Positions 54,860 through 63,648 of a DNA stretch of 64,000 bases are shown here, in pieces; positions within the stretch are counted from its first letter, which is position 1; each line of letters opens with the position of its first letter. The stretch is taken from contig NZ_CP102246.1 of NCBI RefSeq assembly GCF_024599795.1, forward strand, positions 62,001 through 126,000, written 5' to 3'. The notes beneath the pieces were generated by a model. It was not told the origin of the DNA. It did not search any database and worked only from the letters and a program-made list of their open reading frames with translations. The translations under genes were made by a program, and so were the position numbers. The stretch comes from Enterobacter cloacae complex sp. R_G8 (GTDB lineage Bacteria; Pseudomonadota; Gammaproteobacteria; Enterobacterales; Enterobacteriaceae).

Positions 54860-56233
54860 ATGAAATATACCTTTCCCGATAATTTCTGGTGGGGCAGCGC
54901 AAGCTCTGCTCTCCAGACCGAAGGGACACGAGAGGGTGAAACCACATGGGATTACTGGTTTGCCCGCGAGCCGAACCGTTTTCACAACGGCGTGGGACCG
55001 CAGCATACCTCCACGTTTTATCAGCACTGGAAAACGGACATTCAGCTGTTAAAACAGCTGAACCACAACAGCTTTCGCACTTCTATAAGCTGGGCGCGCC
55101 TGATCCCCGACGGTATCGGTGAAGTGAATCCAAAGGCGGTCGAATTTTATAACCAGGTCATTGATGAGCTGATCGCGCAGGGCATTACGCCGTTTATCAC
55201 CCTGTTCCATTTCGACATGCCGATGACGATGCAGGAGATTGGCGGCTGGGAAAACCGGGAGGTGGTGGACGCTTACGCCCGCTATGCGCAGATTTGCTTC
55301 GACCTGTTTGGCGACCGCGTGCTGCACTGGTTTACCTTCAACGAGCCGATTGTCCCGGTTGAAGGCGGTTATCTGTACGATTTCCACTACCCGAACGTGG
55401 TGGATTTCCGTCGGGCGGCTACCGTGGCGTATCACACCGTGCTGGCCCACGCGAAGGCCGTCCAGGCCTACCGCGCCGGACATTACGCGGGTGAGATCGG
55501 CATCGTGCTCAACCTGACACCGTCCTACCCGCGCTCGCAAAACCCGGCGGACGTGAAGGCGGCGCACATCGCGGATCTGATGTTTAACCGCAGCTTCCTC
55601 GACCCGGTTCTGCGCGGTGAATACCCGGCCGATCTGGTGGCACTGCTGAAATCTTACGACCAGCTTCCCGCCTGTAAACCGGAGGACAGCTTCCTGATTG
55701 CGGAAGGGAAAATCGACCTGCTCGGCATTAACTATTACCAGCCGCGTCGCGTGAAGTGTCGCGACAGCGCGGTGAACCCGCAGGCGCCGTTTATGCCGGA
55801 GTGGTTCTTTGATAACTACGAGATGCCGGGCCGCAAGATGAACCCGTACCGTGGCTGGGAAATCTACGAGCCGGGTATTTACGATATTCTGGTTAACCTG
55901 CGCGACAATTACGGCAACCCACGCTGTTTTATTTCTGAAAACGGAATGGGCGTCGAAAATGAACAGCGCTTTATTGAAAATGGCCAGATAAACGATCAAT
56001 ACCGTATCGATTTTATTTCCGGACATTTAACCTGGCTGCATAAAGGTATTAGCGAAGGGTGCAATTGCCTTGGCTACCATATGTGGACCTTTATTGATAA
56101 CTGGTCGTGGTGTAATGCGTATAAAAACCGCTATGGCTTTGTCCAGCTCGATTTAACTACGCAACAGCGCACCATTAAAAAGAGCGGAGAGTGGTTTGCC
56201 GCCACCTCTTTACATAATAGTTTCGATAAATAG
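54860..56233 (+). CDS. 6-phospho-beta-glucosidase (GH1)
   Basis: A 457-residue GH1 enzyme. Acid/base Glu162 is in WFTFNEPIV and nucleophile Glu360 in CFISENGMG. The start FPDNFWWGSASSALQTEG is the GH1 signature, and WTFIDNWSWCNAYKNRYGFV near the end carries the sugar-phosphate binding Ser/Lys/Tyr set typical of phospho-glycosidases. It splits the phosphorylated glucoside imported by the PTS into glucose-6-phosphate and the aglycone or glucose. Directly follows the IIC gene by 17 bp. Confidence 0.94.
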   Translation: MKYTFPDNFWWGSASSALQTEGTREGETTWDYWFAREPNRFHNGVGPQHTSTFYQHWKTDIQLLKQLNHNSFRTSISWARLIPDGIGEVNPKAVEFYNQVIDELIAQGITPFITLFHFDMPMTMQEIGGWENREVVDAYARYAQICFDLFGDRVLHWFTFNEPIVPVEGGYLYDFHYPNVVDFRRAATVAYHTVLAHAKAVQAYRAGHYAGEIGIVLNLTPSYPRSQNPADVKAAHIADLMFNRSFLDPVLRGEYPADLVALLKSYDQLPACKPEDSFLIAEGKIDLLGINYYQPRRVKCRDSAVNPQAPFMPEWFFDNYEMPGRKMNPYRGWEIYEPGIYDILVNLRDNYGNPRCFISENGMGVENEQRFIENGQINDQYRIDFISGHLTWLHKGISEGCNCLGYHMWTFIDNWSWCNAYKNRYGFVQLDLTTQQRTIKKSGEWFAATSLHNSFDK

Positions 56234-56244
56234 AGAGAAAGACG

Positions 56245-56547
56245 ATGGTTGCCTTAGAAGAAGCCGTGATGGAAATCATCGTCAATGCGGGTCAGTCGCG
56301 CAGCCTGTGCTTTGAAGCACTGCACGCTGCGCGGCAGGGCAACATTGACGAAGCCAAAAACCTGCTGCGCGAAGCGGATGGCTACGCGCGCCAGGCGCAC
56401 AAGATGCAGACCAAACTCATTGAGCAGGATGCGGGTGAAGCCCGTCAGCCGATGACGTTAATTATGGTACACGCGCAGGATCATTTAATGAATTCATTAC
56501 TGGCGCGTGAATTATCCGAAGAAATTATTCATTTATATCAGAGATAA
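56245..56547 (+). CDS. PTS IIA component, lactose/cellobiose family
   Basis: A 100-residue all-helical protein. The phospho-His motif is VHAQDHLM at residues 75-82; the early EIIVNAGQSRSLCFEAL and AARQGNIDEAKNLLREAD are characteristic. It carries phosphate from HPr to IIB. GAGAGAAAGACG precedes the ATG, 11 bp after the glucosidase stop. Its position after the glucosidase, not next to IIB, is unusual compared with chbBCARFG. Confidence 0.93.
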   Translation: MVALEEAVMEIIVNAGQSRSLCFEALHAARQGNIDEAKNLLREADGYARQAHKMQTKLIEQDAGEARQPMTLIMVHAQDHLMNSLLARELSEEIIHLYQR

Positions 56548-56681
56548 TCTATGGCGAAATAACGAGTAATACCTCTGTACCTTAAATAGAAATCCACTTG
56601 TTCTGATGATAGCGACATACTCTGTCAGATCGGAGCGGGATGGTTATTGTCTGAATAAAATTAAACTATATTGAGATAACC

Positions 56682-58061
56682 ATGACTACCCTAAAAAAAC
56701 TACCATTAACCATGGCGGTTATCGCCGCGCTTTGCCCAATTTCTGTACTCGCACAGGAATTTACACAGGAACAAATCGACGCCATTGTGGCAAAAGCGGT
56801 GGATAAAGCCCTCGCGGAACGTCAGGCCAAAATGGATGCCGCGGTCGCGAAAAAAGCCGACGTGGTGACGGAGCCGCAAAGCGCGGCGCAATCCCCGGAT
56901 ATGGCTATTCCGTTCGGCATTAAATTTACTGGCTACGCCCGCTACGGCGCGCACTTCCAGGCCGCCGACCAGAAATACGTGGCGGTGGACGGTTCCTATA
57001 ACGGGGCATCAGCCATCGGTCGTCTGGGTAACGAAGGCAACGGCGGTGAATTCCAGCTCTCCAAGGCCTTCAAGGGCGACAACGGCGCCATCTGGGACAT
57101 CAACGTGATGATCGATCACTGGGGCGATGAAGTTAACCTGAAAAAAGCCTACGCCGGGGTGACCAATATTATGGCCTCCAACCCGAACGCCTACTTCTGG
57201 GCCGGTCGTGACTTCCACCAGCGTCCGCAGCAGGGCATTAACGATTACTTCTGGATGAACCACGACGGCCAGGGCGCCGGGGTGAAGAACTTCGACATCG
57301 GCGGCGTGCAGTTTGACGTGGCCGCCGTGGCGGCGGTGGAATCCTGTAGCCCGGAAGTCATGGAAGACGAAGCCAACCCGTCGCGCATCACCTGTACCGG
57401 CGGGTCCGGCACGGGCGACAAAGGCAACTACGCCGCGACGTCAAAAATTCACGGCATGAAGGTCGGTCCGCTGGATCTGGAGCTGTACGCCAACTACGGC
57501 TTTGACTCAAAAGCGGTTGAAAGTGACGAGCGTCTGAACGCCTGGCAGGGCGGCGTGGTGCTGAGCCACACCAACGACAGCGGCGTGAACAAGGTGATTG
57601 CCCGTTACTCTGATAACGCGGACAACAGCGTGTTCAATAAAACCGAGGATCTGACCACGGTCTATGCCAGCTTCGAAGGGCTGTATAAATTCACTCCGGC
57701 CACGCAGGTGGAGTACATCCTCGCCTTCCACGACTACGACAACAGCCGTGATAAAACGGACAACCGTAAGAACTACAACGCCATTGTGCGTCCGATGCAC
57801 TGGTGGAACGACGTTCACTCCACCTGGCTGGAAGCGGGCTGGCAGCATGTGGACTACGACAACGGCGGCGACAACAAGGGCTGGAAACTGACCCTGTCGC
57901 AGAACATGTCTATCGCCATGGGGCCGGAGTTCCGTCCGATGCTGCGCTTCTACGTCACCGGCGGCAAAGTGGATAACGAACGCACCGCCCGCGTGAACAA
58001 TACCAAGGACGAAACGCTGGACGACTTCAACGTCGGCGCAATGTGGGAGGCGTGGTTCTAA
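56682..58061 (+). CDS. LamB-type carbohydrate porin (BglH/ScrY-like)
   Basis: A 459-residue porin with a signal peptide ending LAQ/VLA (about residue 24), an N-terminal coiled-coil-like segment (QIDAIVAKAVDKALAERQAK) as in ScrY/BglH, then the maltoporin-type barrel: FGIKFTGYARYGAHFQ, FWAGRDFHQRPQQGINDYFW, EYILAFHDYDNSRDKTDNRK (in part) and an ending FNVGAMWEAWF. It lets aryl- or cellobiose-type glucosides cross the outer membrane. It lies 134 bp after the IIA gene, so it may have its own promoter. Confidence 0.92.
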   Translation: MTTLKKLPLTMAVIAALCPISVLAQEFTQEQIDAIVAKAVDKALAERQAKMDAAVAKKADVVTEPQSAAQSPDMAIPFGIKFTGYARYGAHFQAADQKYVAVDGSYNGASAIGRLGNEGNGGEFQLSKAFKGDNGAIWDINVMIDHWGDEVNLKKAYAGVTNIMASNPNAYFWAGRDFHQRPQQGINDYFWMNHDGQGAGVKNFDIGGVQFDVAAVAAVESCSPEVMEDEANPSRITCTGGSGTGDKGNYAATSKIHGMKVGPLDLELYANYGFDSKAVESDERLNAWQGGVVLSHTNDSGVNKVIARYSDNADNSVFNKTEDLTTVYASFEGLYKFTPATQVEYILAFHDYDNSRDKTDNRKNYNAIVRPMHWWNDVHSTWLEAGWQHVDYDNGGDNKGWKLTLSQNMSIAMGPEFRPMLRFYVTGGKVDNERTARVNNTKDETLDDFNVGAMWEAWF

Positions 58062-58070
58062 GGTAAAAGC

Positions 58071-58097
58071 AAAACGGCAACGAGCGTTGCCGTTTTT
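58071..58097 (+). terminator. Rho-independent terminator of the PTS operon
   Basis: AAAACGGCAACG (58071-58082) and CGTTGCCGTTTTT (58085-58097) form a long stem with a tight AG loop and a terminal T-run, 9 bp after the porin stop. Confidence 0.9.
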
Positions 58098-58105
58098 AGT
58101 GTTTG

Positions 58106-58146
58106 CTCCCTCTCCCCGTGGGAGAGGGCCGGGGTGAGGGCATCAG
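58106..58146. repeat. G-rich palindromic repeat, left copy flanking yicL
   Basis: CTCCCTCTCCCCGTGGGAGA then GGGCCGGGGTGAGGGCATCAG. The reverse complement of 59113-59152 matches it apart from a few bases, so yicL is framed by a 40-bp inverted repeat. The same unit occurs at 2838-2945. Confidence 0.85.
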
Positions 58147-58205
58147 GCCGCACACAACCATGCTATGCTGTTGACCGAATTAACGACAACATCACAGGGG
58201 AGAAC

Positions 58206-59111
58206 ATGGGTTCCACACGTAAAGGGATGCTGAACGTCCTGATCGCCGCCGTTTTATGGGGCAGCTCAGGGGTTTGCGCGCAGTACATCATGGAGAAAAG
58301 CCAGATCGCTTCACCCTATCTGACCATGGTTCGCCTGCTGTTTACCGGCCTGATCCTGCTGACCTTGTCCTTCGTTCACGGCGACAAGATTTTCTCGGTC
58401 ATCAAACATCGCAAAGACGCCCTCAGCCTGCTGTTTTTCTCCCTGGCTGGCGCGCTCACTGTACAGCTCACCTTCCTGGTGACAATCGAGAAATCCAACG
58501 CGGCTACGGCCACCGTGCTGCAGTTTCTGTCGCCGACGATTATCGTGGCGTGGTTTGCGCTGGCGCGGAAAAAGCGGCCGGGTCTGTTTGTGCTTTCCGC
58601 GATCCTGACCTCACTGGTGGGGACATTTTTGCTGGTGACCCATGGCGACCCTACCTCGCTCTCCATCTCACCTGCCGCGCTGTTCTTCGGCATTGCCTCG
58701 GCCTTTGCCGCGGCGTTTTACACGACGTATCCGTCAACCCTGATCGCCCGCTACGGCACCTTGCCGATTGTCGGCTGGAGTATGTTGATTGCCGGGTTAA
58801 TGCTGACGCCGTTCTACGCCGGACGCGGCACCGCGTTTGTCATTGACGGCAGCCTGCTGCTGGCGTTTTTCTACCTGGTGGTGATCGGCACGGCGCTGAC
58901 GTTCAGCCTGTACCTGAAAGGCGCGCAGATGATCGGCGGGCCGAAGGCAAGCATTCTGAGCTGCGCCGAGCCGCTAAGCAGCGCGTTACTGTCGGTGATT
59001 TTGCTGGGCGTGGCGTTTACTCTGCCGGACTGGCTGGGCACGCTGCTGATTGTGTCGTCGGTGGTGTTGATTTCGATGGATTCGAGAAAACGGGTGAAAG
59101 CCCCGGCGTAG
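58206..59111 (+). CDS. yicL: EamA/DMT-family inner membrane transporter YicL
   Basis: The protein is 301 residues from the ATG at 58206, with GGGGAGA just ahead; the upstream frame to 58134 runs through the repeat. It has ten membrane helices in two EamA halves. [40 protein letters not shown] and [20 protein letters not shown] are nearly identical to E. coli YicL. Substrate unknown; the family exports amino acids or metabolites. In E. coli it is adjacent to nlpA; here it sits between the PTS operon and nepI. Confidence 0.94.
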   Translation: MGSTRKGMLNVLIAAVLWGSSGVCAQYIMEKSQIASPYLTMVRLLFTGLILLTLSFVHGDKIFSVIKHRKDALSLLFFSLAGALTVQLTFLVTIEKSNAATATVLQFLSPTIIVAWFALARKKRPGLFVLSAILTSLVGTFLLVTHGDPTSLSISPAALFFGIASAFAAAFYTTYPSTLIARYGTLPIVGWSMLIAGLMLTPFYAGRGTAFVIDGSLLLAFFYLVVIGTALTFSLYLKGAQMIGGPKASILSCAEPLSSALLSVILLGVAFTLPDWLGTLLIVSSVVLISMDSRKRVKAPA

Positions 59112-59112
59112 C

Positions 59113-59152
59113 CTGATGCCCTCACCCCAACCCTCTCCCACGGGAGAGGGAG
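59113..59152. repeat. G-rich palindromic repeat, right copy flanking yicL
   Basis: CTGATGCCCTCACCCCAACC then CTCTCCCACGGGAGAGGGAG, the reverse complement of the left copy with few changes. It starts 2 bp after the yicL stop and lies 9 bp before the nepI stop, so it serves as the shared 3' end of two convergent genes. Confidence 0.85.
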
Positions 59153-59160
59153 AAAAAGCA

Positions 59161-60351
59161 TTACTTTACCTTCACTTTCCCTGCCACCAGCAGCGCCGTC
59201 AGCAACATCAGCGTGCCGGAGATGACCAGCGGCGACGTCAGCCCAAGGTGGTCGAGCGCCACGCCGCCCACCGCCGCGCCGCAGGTGTTCGCCAGCTGGA
59301 TCACCGCCACCTGAATCGACCCGGCTTTTTCAGCCTGATCGGCCAGCGAGCGGGTGATCCACGTCGACCAGCCCACCGGCACCAGCGCAAAGGCAAAGCC
59401 CCAGATAATTGCAATCGCCGAGGCCACCCATTTGTCGCTGCCCCACAGAATCAGCACGACGGCACTGACAGCCAGTACCAGCGGGGCACCAGCAAGCGCC
59501 ACTTTCAGGGAGCGCTTCAGGAACTGAGACGACAGCGAGGTGCCGACAAAACTGGCAATACCGAAGCTGAGCAGCACCAGCGTCAGGCCATCCACGTCAA
59601 AGCCCGCCATGGTCATAAAGACCGGGCGGATATAGGTAAAGAAGGCAAACTGCCCGGCAAAGGCCATGAAGATGGCGGTCATCCCCGCCAGCACGCCGGG
59701 GCGCTTAAGCAGACTGAACATGTTCTGTTTGTGGTGCGCCGCTTCGCCCGGCAGGGGCGGCAGCGCTTTCCACACCCACAGAATGCAGAGAAAACCCATC
59801 ACCGCTGCGGCGTTAAAGACGTTACGCCAGCCGATGATTCCCCCAAGGAAACTCCCCAGCGGCGCGGCAATCACCAGCGCGATGGAAACCGCGCCAAAGA
59901 TAACGGAGAGGGCTTTCGGCACGGTGCGCGTCGGCACCAGTCGCATGGTGAGCGAGGCCGACATTGCCCAGAAACCGCCCAACCCCAGACCCAGACAGGC
60001 GCGGCCGAGCAGCAACAGGGTGAAGCTCTCCGCGAAAGAGACCAGCAGGCAGGAGAGCGTCAGGAGCACGCTGAAGAGAATGACCACTTTGCGGCGATCA
60101 ATCGCGCCAATCACCTGCGTGATAAACAGGCTGGCAAACATCGCCACAAACGCGGTCACGGTAACGGACTGCCCTGCCACGCCCTCGGAAATACCCAGAT
60201 CCTGCGCCATCGGCGTCAGCAGGCTGACCGGTAAAAACTCAACGGTAATAAGACAGGCGACGCAGAACGCCACGGAAAAAACCGCCGACCAGTTGGGGCG
60301 AGAAACCTCTTTGGTCTGCGGTCTGATCGTGGGCTGGATATGTTCTGTCAT
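59161..60351 (-). CDS. nepI: Purine ribonucleoside efflux pump NepI
   Basis: A 396-residue MFS protein with 12 membrane helices. [60 protein letters not shown] and [14 protein letters not shown] are close to E. coli NepI (YicM), which exports inosine and guanosine. Location before yicN and uhpT supports it. Usual family length. Confidence 0.95.
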   Translation of the reverse strand: MTEHIQPTIRPQTKEVSRPNWSAVFSVAFCVACLITVEFLPVSLLTPMAQDLGISEGVAGQSVTVTAFVAMFASLFITQVIGAIDRRKVVILFSVLLTLSCLLVSFAESFTLLLLGRACLGLGLGGFWAMSASLTMRLVPTRTVPKALSVIFGAVSIALVIAAPLGSFLGGIIGWRNVFNAAAVMGFLCILWVWKALPPLPGEAAHHKQNMFSLLKRPGVLAGMTAIFMAFAGQFAFFTYIRPVFMTMAGFDVDGLTLVLLSFGIASFVGTSLSSQFLKRSLKVALAGAPLVLAVSAVVLILWGSDKWVASAIAIIWGFAFALVPVGWSTWITRSLADQAEKAGSIQVAVIQLANTCGAAVGGVALDHLGLTSPLVISGTLMLLTALLVAGKVKVK

Positions 60352-60416
60352 GGCGTCACCTGAAGATAAAAATGTGCGGGAAAGTCGCGCAGTTTATCAT
60401 CAAAAGTGTGACGAAT

Positions 60417-60944
60417 TTAACGTTTCGACAACTTTTCTTGCATCGCCGCCTTCGCCAGCCCGACGATCCACTCCTGATGCGCGTTGATCATCGGGTTCGG
60501 TAGGGTACGTGCTAATTCCTGTGCCGGAACGCCTTTCTGCGACTCCTGAGTCAAAATACGGACGCGGTTACCCGGTAAGTCTTCAAACAGCCAGGCGTGG
60601 ATCACATCCAGACGCGAGCTGGCATCGCCCTCCACCCAGCCGTGCCAGGCGATACGCGCCGCCTCGCCATCGACCGGCGGAACATACTCCGTAACCTGCG
60701 CCTCAACCGGAAAGCCAAAGGTCGTGAAGCGGAAGCGGGCGTTGGCGCTCAGTTCCGGACCGCTGCCGTCGTGAAAACGAATATCTTCGGCGTTGCTGTA
60801 GTAGTTCGGCCACAGTGTAGTGTCGTTAAGCTGCGCCCAGATCGCTTTCGCGCTCAGTCCGGCGACAATGATTTCATTGGACGCAAAGTTATCGGTGGTG
60901 CCTGGCAGGTAATCGTCTGGCCAGATAATGGCGGATTGTTTCAT
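60417..60944 (-). CDS. SRPBCC-domain (polyketide cyclase/START-like) protein
   Basis: A 175-residue cytoplasmic protein with the SRPBCC start VAGLSAKAIWAQLNDTTLWP, NARFRFTTFGFPVEAQVTEY, IHAWLFEDLPGNRVRILTQES and a C-terminal helix HQEWIVGLAKAAMQEKL. The fold binds hydrophobic ligands; function unknown. It stands between nepI and yicN as an insertion relative to E. coli and is transcribed in the same direction as both. Confidence 0.8.
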   Translation of the reverse strand: MKQSAIIWPDDYLPGTTDNFASNEIIVAGLSAKAIWAQLNDTTLWPNYYSNAEDIRFHDGSGPELSANARFRFTTFGFPVEAQVTEYVPPVDGEAARIAWHGWVEGDASSRLDVIHAWLFEDLPGNRVRILTQESQKGVPAQELARTLPNPMINAHQEWIVGLAKAAMQEKLSKR

Positions 60945-61040
60945 GGTTCACCTCATCGTGAGTGGATAAGGTGATGGTGCGCCCGTGAGTGGTATAAATC
61001 TAATGATGATGCCTTATACTCATCATCACGGTTCGTGATA

Positions 61041-61493
61041 TCAGTGCAGGTAAAAGACGCCCTCTTCCGGCAGAAAGAGCTGGTTGTAACGCAGCTGGAA
61101 AACGTTCAACTCCTGCGGATCCGGCTCCATCTCGCGCATAAAGCCGAGGGCGAGGCGGATTTGCGCATCGGTGATCGGCGCGGCCAGACGGGCTTTACGC
61201 AGCATGCGGTGCCAGGTGTGCAGATTCTCTTCGCTACCGTCGACGATACACACCTGCCAGATGAGCAGCACCTGGGCGGCGTTTTGCAGATGCGCCTCGT
61301 CCGGGCGTTCAAGGTAGCGGATAAACTCATTGCCGGGCGTTTTACCGAACTGATCGATCATCGACTCGACCGGCATCGGGGTGATACCCAGCCGTTCGCT
61401 TAAGCGTTTGATGGCGCGGCGGGAATCCGAGGTCAGGACACGAAACCCAACCACAAACACCACGGCAAGCGTTGCCAGCATTATCCAGACCAT
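61041..61493 (-). CDS. yicN: YicN, DUF1198 protein
   Basis: A 150-residue protein with one N-terminal membrane segment (about residues 3-19) and a cytoplasmic part: SDSRRAIKRLSERLGITPMP, GNEFIRYLERPDEAHLQNAA, LLIWQVCIVDGSEENLHTWH and LNVFQLRYNQLFLPEEGVFY. Length and motifs fit E. coli YicN. Function unknown. It is in the expected order nepI-yicN-uhpT. Confidence 0.9.
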   Translation of the reverse strand: MVWIMLATLAVVFVVGFRVLTSDSRRAIKRLSERLGITPMPVESMIDQFGKTPGNEFIRYLERPDEAHLQNAAQVLLIWQVCIVDGSEENLHTWHRMLRKARLAAPITDAQIRLALGFMREMEPDPQELNVFQLRYNQLFLPEEGVFYLH

Positions 61494-61592
61494 GCGTTCT
61501 CCTTTGAATAGCCGCTCATCATAGCGGGAAACTCAGGGTATCGACAGCGGGCACGGCCATAATAGTGAACTGAAAAAAGGTAGAATATCGTC

Positions 61593-62495
61593 ATGAAAAC
61601 GGATCTGCGCACGCTGGATCTTAACCTGCTGAAAACGCTCGACGCCCTGCTGGATGAACGCAGCGTCACCCGCGCGGCGGCGCGTCTGGCCCTGACCCAG
61701 CCGGCGGTCAGCGGCATGCTGAACCGCCTGCGGGATTACTTCGACGACCCGCTGTTTATCCGAGCGCCCCACGGCATCGTACCCACGACCCGTGCGGAAG
61801 AGCTGGCCGCGCCGGTGAAGCGCATCCTGGCAGATATCGACCTCCTGCTGCAGCCGGTGGCGTTTGACCCACTGCAGGCCACCCTCACCTTCACGCTTGC
61901 CGCCACCGATTACGCGCTCCGCGCGATCGCGGTGCCGTTTATCGCGGCACTGAAGGTGCGGGCACCGGCAATACGCGTGCGGGTTATACCTGTCGATTCC
62001 GAGCGCATGATGAACCAGCTTGAACGCGGGAATGTTGACGTGGCGCTGATCACACCCCATACCACGCCAGACGACCTGCACAGCCGGGCGCTTTATGATG
62101 AACGGTACGTTTGCATGATGCGTGCCGACCACCCGGACGCGGGCAAACCGCTCTCTCTGGCACGCTTTTGCGCCCTTGAACACGTGCTGGTCTCTTATGA
62201 AGGTGATAGTTTTCGCGGCGTGACGGATGGCGCGCTGGAAAAAATGGGCCGGACGCGGCACGTGGGGTTATCGGTGAGCAACTTCCTGGTACTGCCGGAT
62301 GTACTGGCGATAAGCGATATGATCGCCGTGGTACCGTCACGGATAGCGGAAAACCAGACGGGAATGTTTGTCTGCAACACACCGGTTCCGGTGCCGGGTT
62401 TCACCAAGTGCATGGCCTGGCACGCCAGAACACACCGTAACCCCGCGCAAATGTGGCTGCGCGGGTTGTTGCTGGAAACCAGTCAGCGAGCCTGA
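61593..62495 (+). CDS. LysR-family transcriptional regulator
   Basis: A 300-residue protein with the N-terminal winged helix DLNLLKTLDALLDERSVTRA, AARLALTQPAVSGMLNRLRD and a two-lobe effector domain (LTFTLAATDYALRAIAVPF). The DLNLL..L..LL.E.SVTRAA start places it in the NodD/LinR-like branch. It is divergent from yicN and convergent with the hydrolase, whose gene it overlaps by 13 bp. Targets are unknown. Confidence 0.9.
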   Translation: MKTDLRTLDLNLLKTLDALLDERSVTRAAARLALTQPAVSGMLNRLRDYFDDPLFIRAPHGIVPTTRAEELAAPVKRILADIDLLLQPVAFDPLQATLTFTLAATDYALRAIAVPFIAALKVRAPAIRVRVIPVDSERMMNQLERGNVDVALITPHTTPDDLHSRALYDERYVCMMRADHPDAGKPLSLARFCALEHVLVSYEGDSFRGVTDGALEKMGRTRHVGLSVSNFLVLPDVLAISDMIAVVPSRIAENQTGMFVCNTPVPVPGFTKCMAWHARTHRNPAQMWLRGLLLETSQRA

Positions 62496-63487
62496 AGCCC
62501 TTTCAGCAGTGCCTCGTGGAAGCGTGCAGGATCCTGCATCTGCGGCGCGTGCCCCATGTCGTTGAACTCAACCAGCGTTGCGTGCGGGATGCGTTTCGCC
62601 GTCTCCTTCCCCAGCACCGCATAGTTGCCGAGCGTTTTGCGGATCTCAGGCGGGGCGAGATCTTTCCCGATGGCGGTGTTGTCCTTCGTGCCGATCATCA
62701 ATAATACCGGCATCTTCAGTTCACTAAATTCGTAGATCACCGGCTGGGTGTAAATCATGTCGTAGAGCAGCGCCGAGTTCCAGGCCACACGTTCTTTTCC
62801 CGGCCCGCTGTTCAGCCCGGCGAGCATGGTGACCCAACGCTCGTACTCCGGCTTCCACTCTCCGGCGTAGTAGGTATTTTTCTCGTACTGACGAATGCCG
62901 TCGGCGCTGACCTTCAGCTCGCGCTGGTACCACTGGTCGACCGTAATATGCGGCACGCCGCGCGCTTTCCAGTCTTCCAGACCAATTGGGTTGACCATCA
63001 CCAGCTGCTCCACCTGCTGCGGCCACATCAGCGCATAGCGGGTCGCCAGCATGCCGCCGGTCGAGTGGCCGATAACCGTCACGCGATCGACGCCGAGCGT
63101 TTTCAGCAAGGCGTGGGTGTTATCTGCCAGCTGCTGGAAGGTGTACTGATAATGCTCCGGCTTGGTGGATTTACAAAAGCCAATCTGGTCGGGAGCGATC
63201 ACCCGATAACCGCTGGCTGAGAGCGCACGGATAGTGCCGTCCCAGGTACCGGCGCAAAAGTTTTTGCCGTGCATCAGCACCACGTTGCGGCCGTTGGGTT
63301 TTTCCGGCTTCACGTCCAGATAAGCCATATCCAGAGACTGTTCCTGGGAGGTAAACGTAAAGTGTTGTACCGGCCAGCCGTAGTCGAAACCTTCCAGCTT
63401 CTCGCCGTAGGTGGGCGCATCCGTGGCTATTGCGGGGGTTGCCAGCGCCATCAACAGCGCCAGGCAAGATAATCGTCGGGTCAACAT
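62483..63487 (-). CDS. Secreted alpha/beta hydrolase
   Basis: The protein is 334 residues from the ATG at 63487, giving a signal peptide ending AIA (about residue 21). The alpha/beta hydrolase set is visible: oxyanion region VLMHGKNFCAGTW, nucleophile Ser in VIGHSTGGMLA, acid Asp in MIGTKDNTAIG and His in FNDMGHAPQM. Substrate unknown; similar periplasmic enzymes act on esters or epoxides. The 3' end overlaps the LysR gene on the other strand. Confidence 0.85.
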   Translation of the reverse strand: MLTRRLSCLALLMALATPAIATDAPTYGEKLEGFDYGWPVQHFTFTSQEQSLDMAYLDVKPEKPNGRNVVLMHGKNFCAGTWDGTIRALSASGYRVIAPDQIGFCKSTKPEHYQYTFQQLADNTHALLKTLGVDRVTVIGHSTGGMLATRYALMWPQQVEQLVMVNPIGLEDWKARGVPHITVDQWYQRELKVSADGIRQYEKNTYYAGEWKPEYERWVTMLAGLNSGPGKERVAWNSALLYDMIYTQPVIYEFSELKMPVLLMIGTKDNTAIGKDLAPPEIRKTLGNYAVLGKETAKRIPHATLVEFNDMGHAPQMQDPARFHEALLKGLQAR

Positions 63488-63602
63488 GCAAGCTCTCCCA
63501 TAGCAAAAGGAATAAGGCTGCGCGAAAGGCGGCAGCAAAAAAAACTGTAGAGCAAGGAGAGGGGCGAGTGTGTAAAGCGGGGTAAAAACTGGAAATTAAA
63601 AC

Positions 63603-63629
63603 AAAAAAGCCCGGCATCACACACCGGGC
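63603..63629 (-). terminator. Rho-independent terminator of uhpT
   Basis: GCCCGG (63609-63614) and CCGGGC (63624-63629) form a 6-bp stem with a 9-nt loop; on the minus strand six T follow (complement of 63603-63608). It lies 20 bp after the uhpT stop. Confidence 0.85.
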
Positions 63630-63648
63630 AACGAAGTCACCTGCACAC

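Noticed and set aside
59116..60234. 372-codon plus-strand open frame opposite nepI
   Set aside because: It begins in the repeat and has low-complexity Gln/Arg/His composition; nepI on the other strand is near-identical to a known protein.
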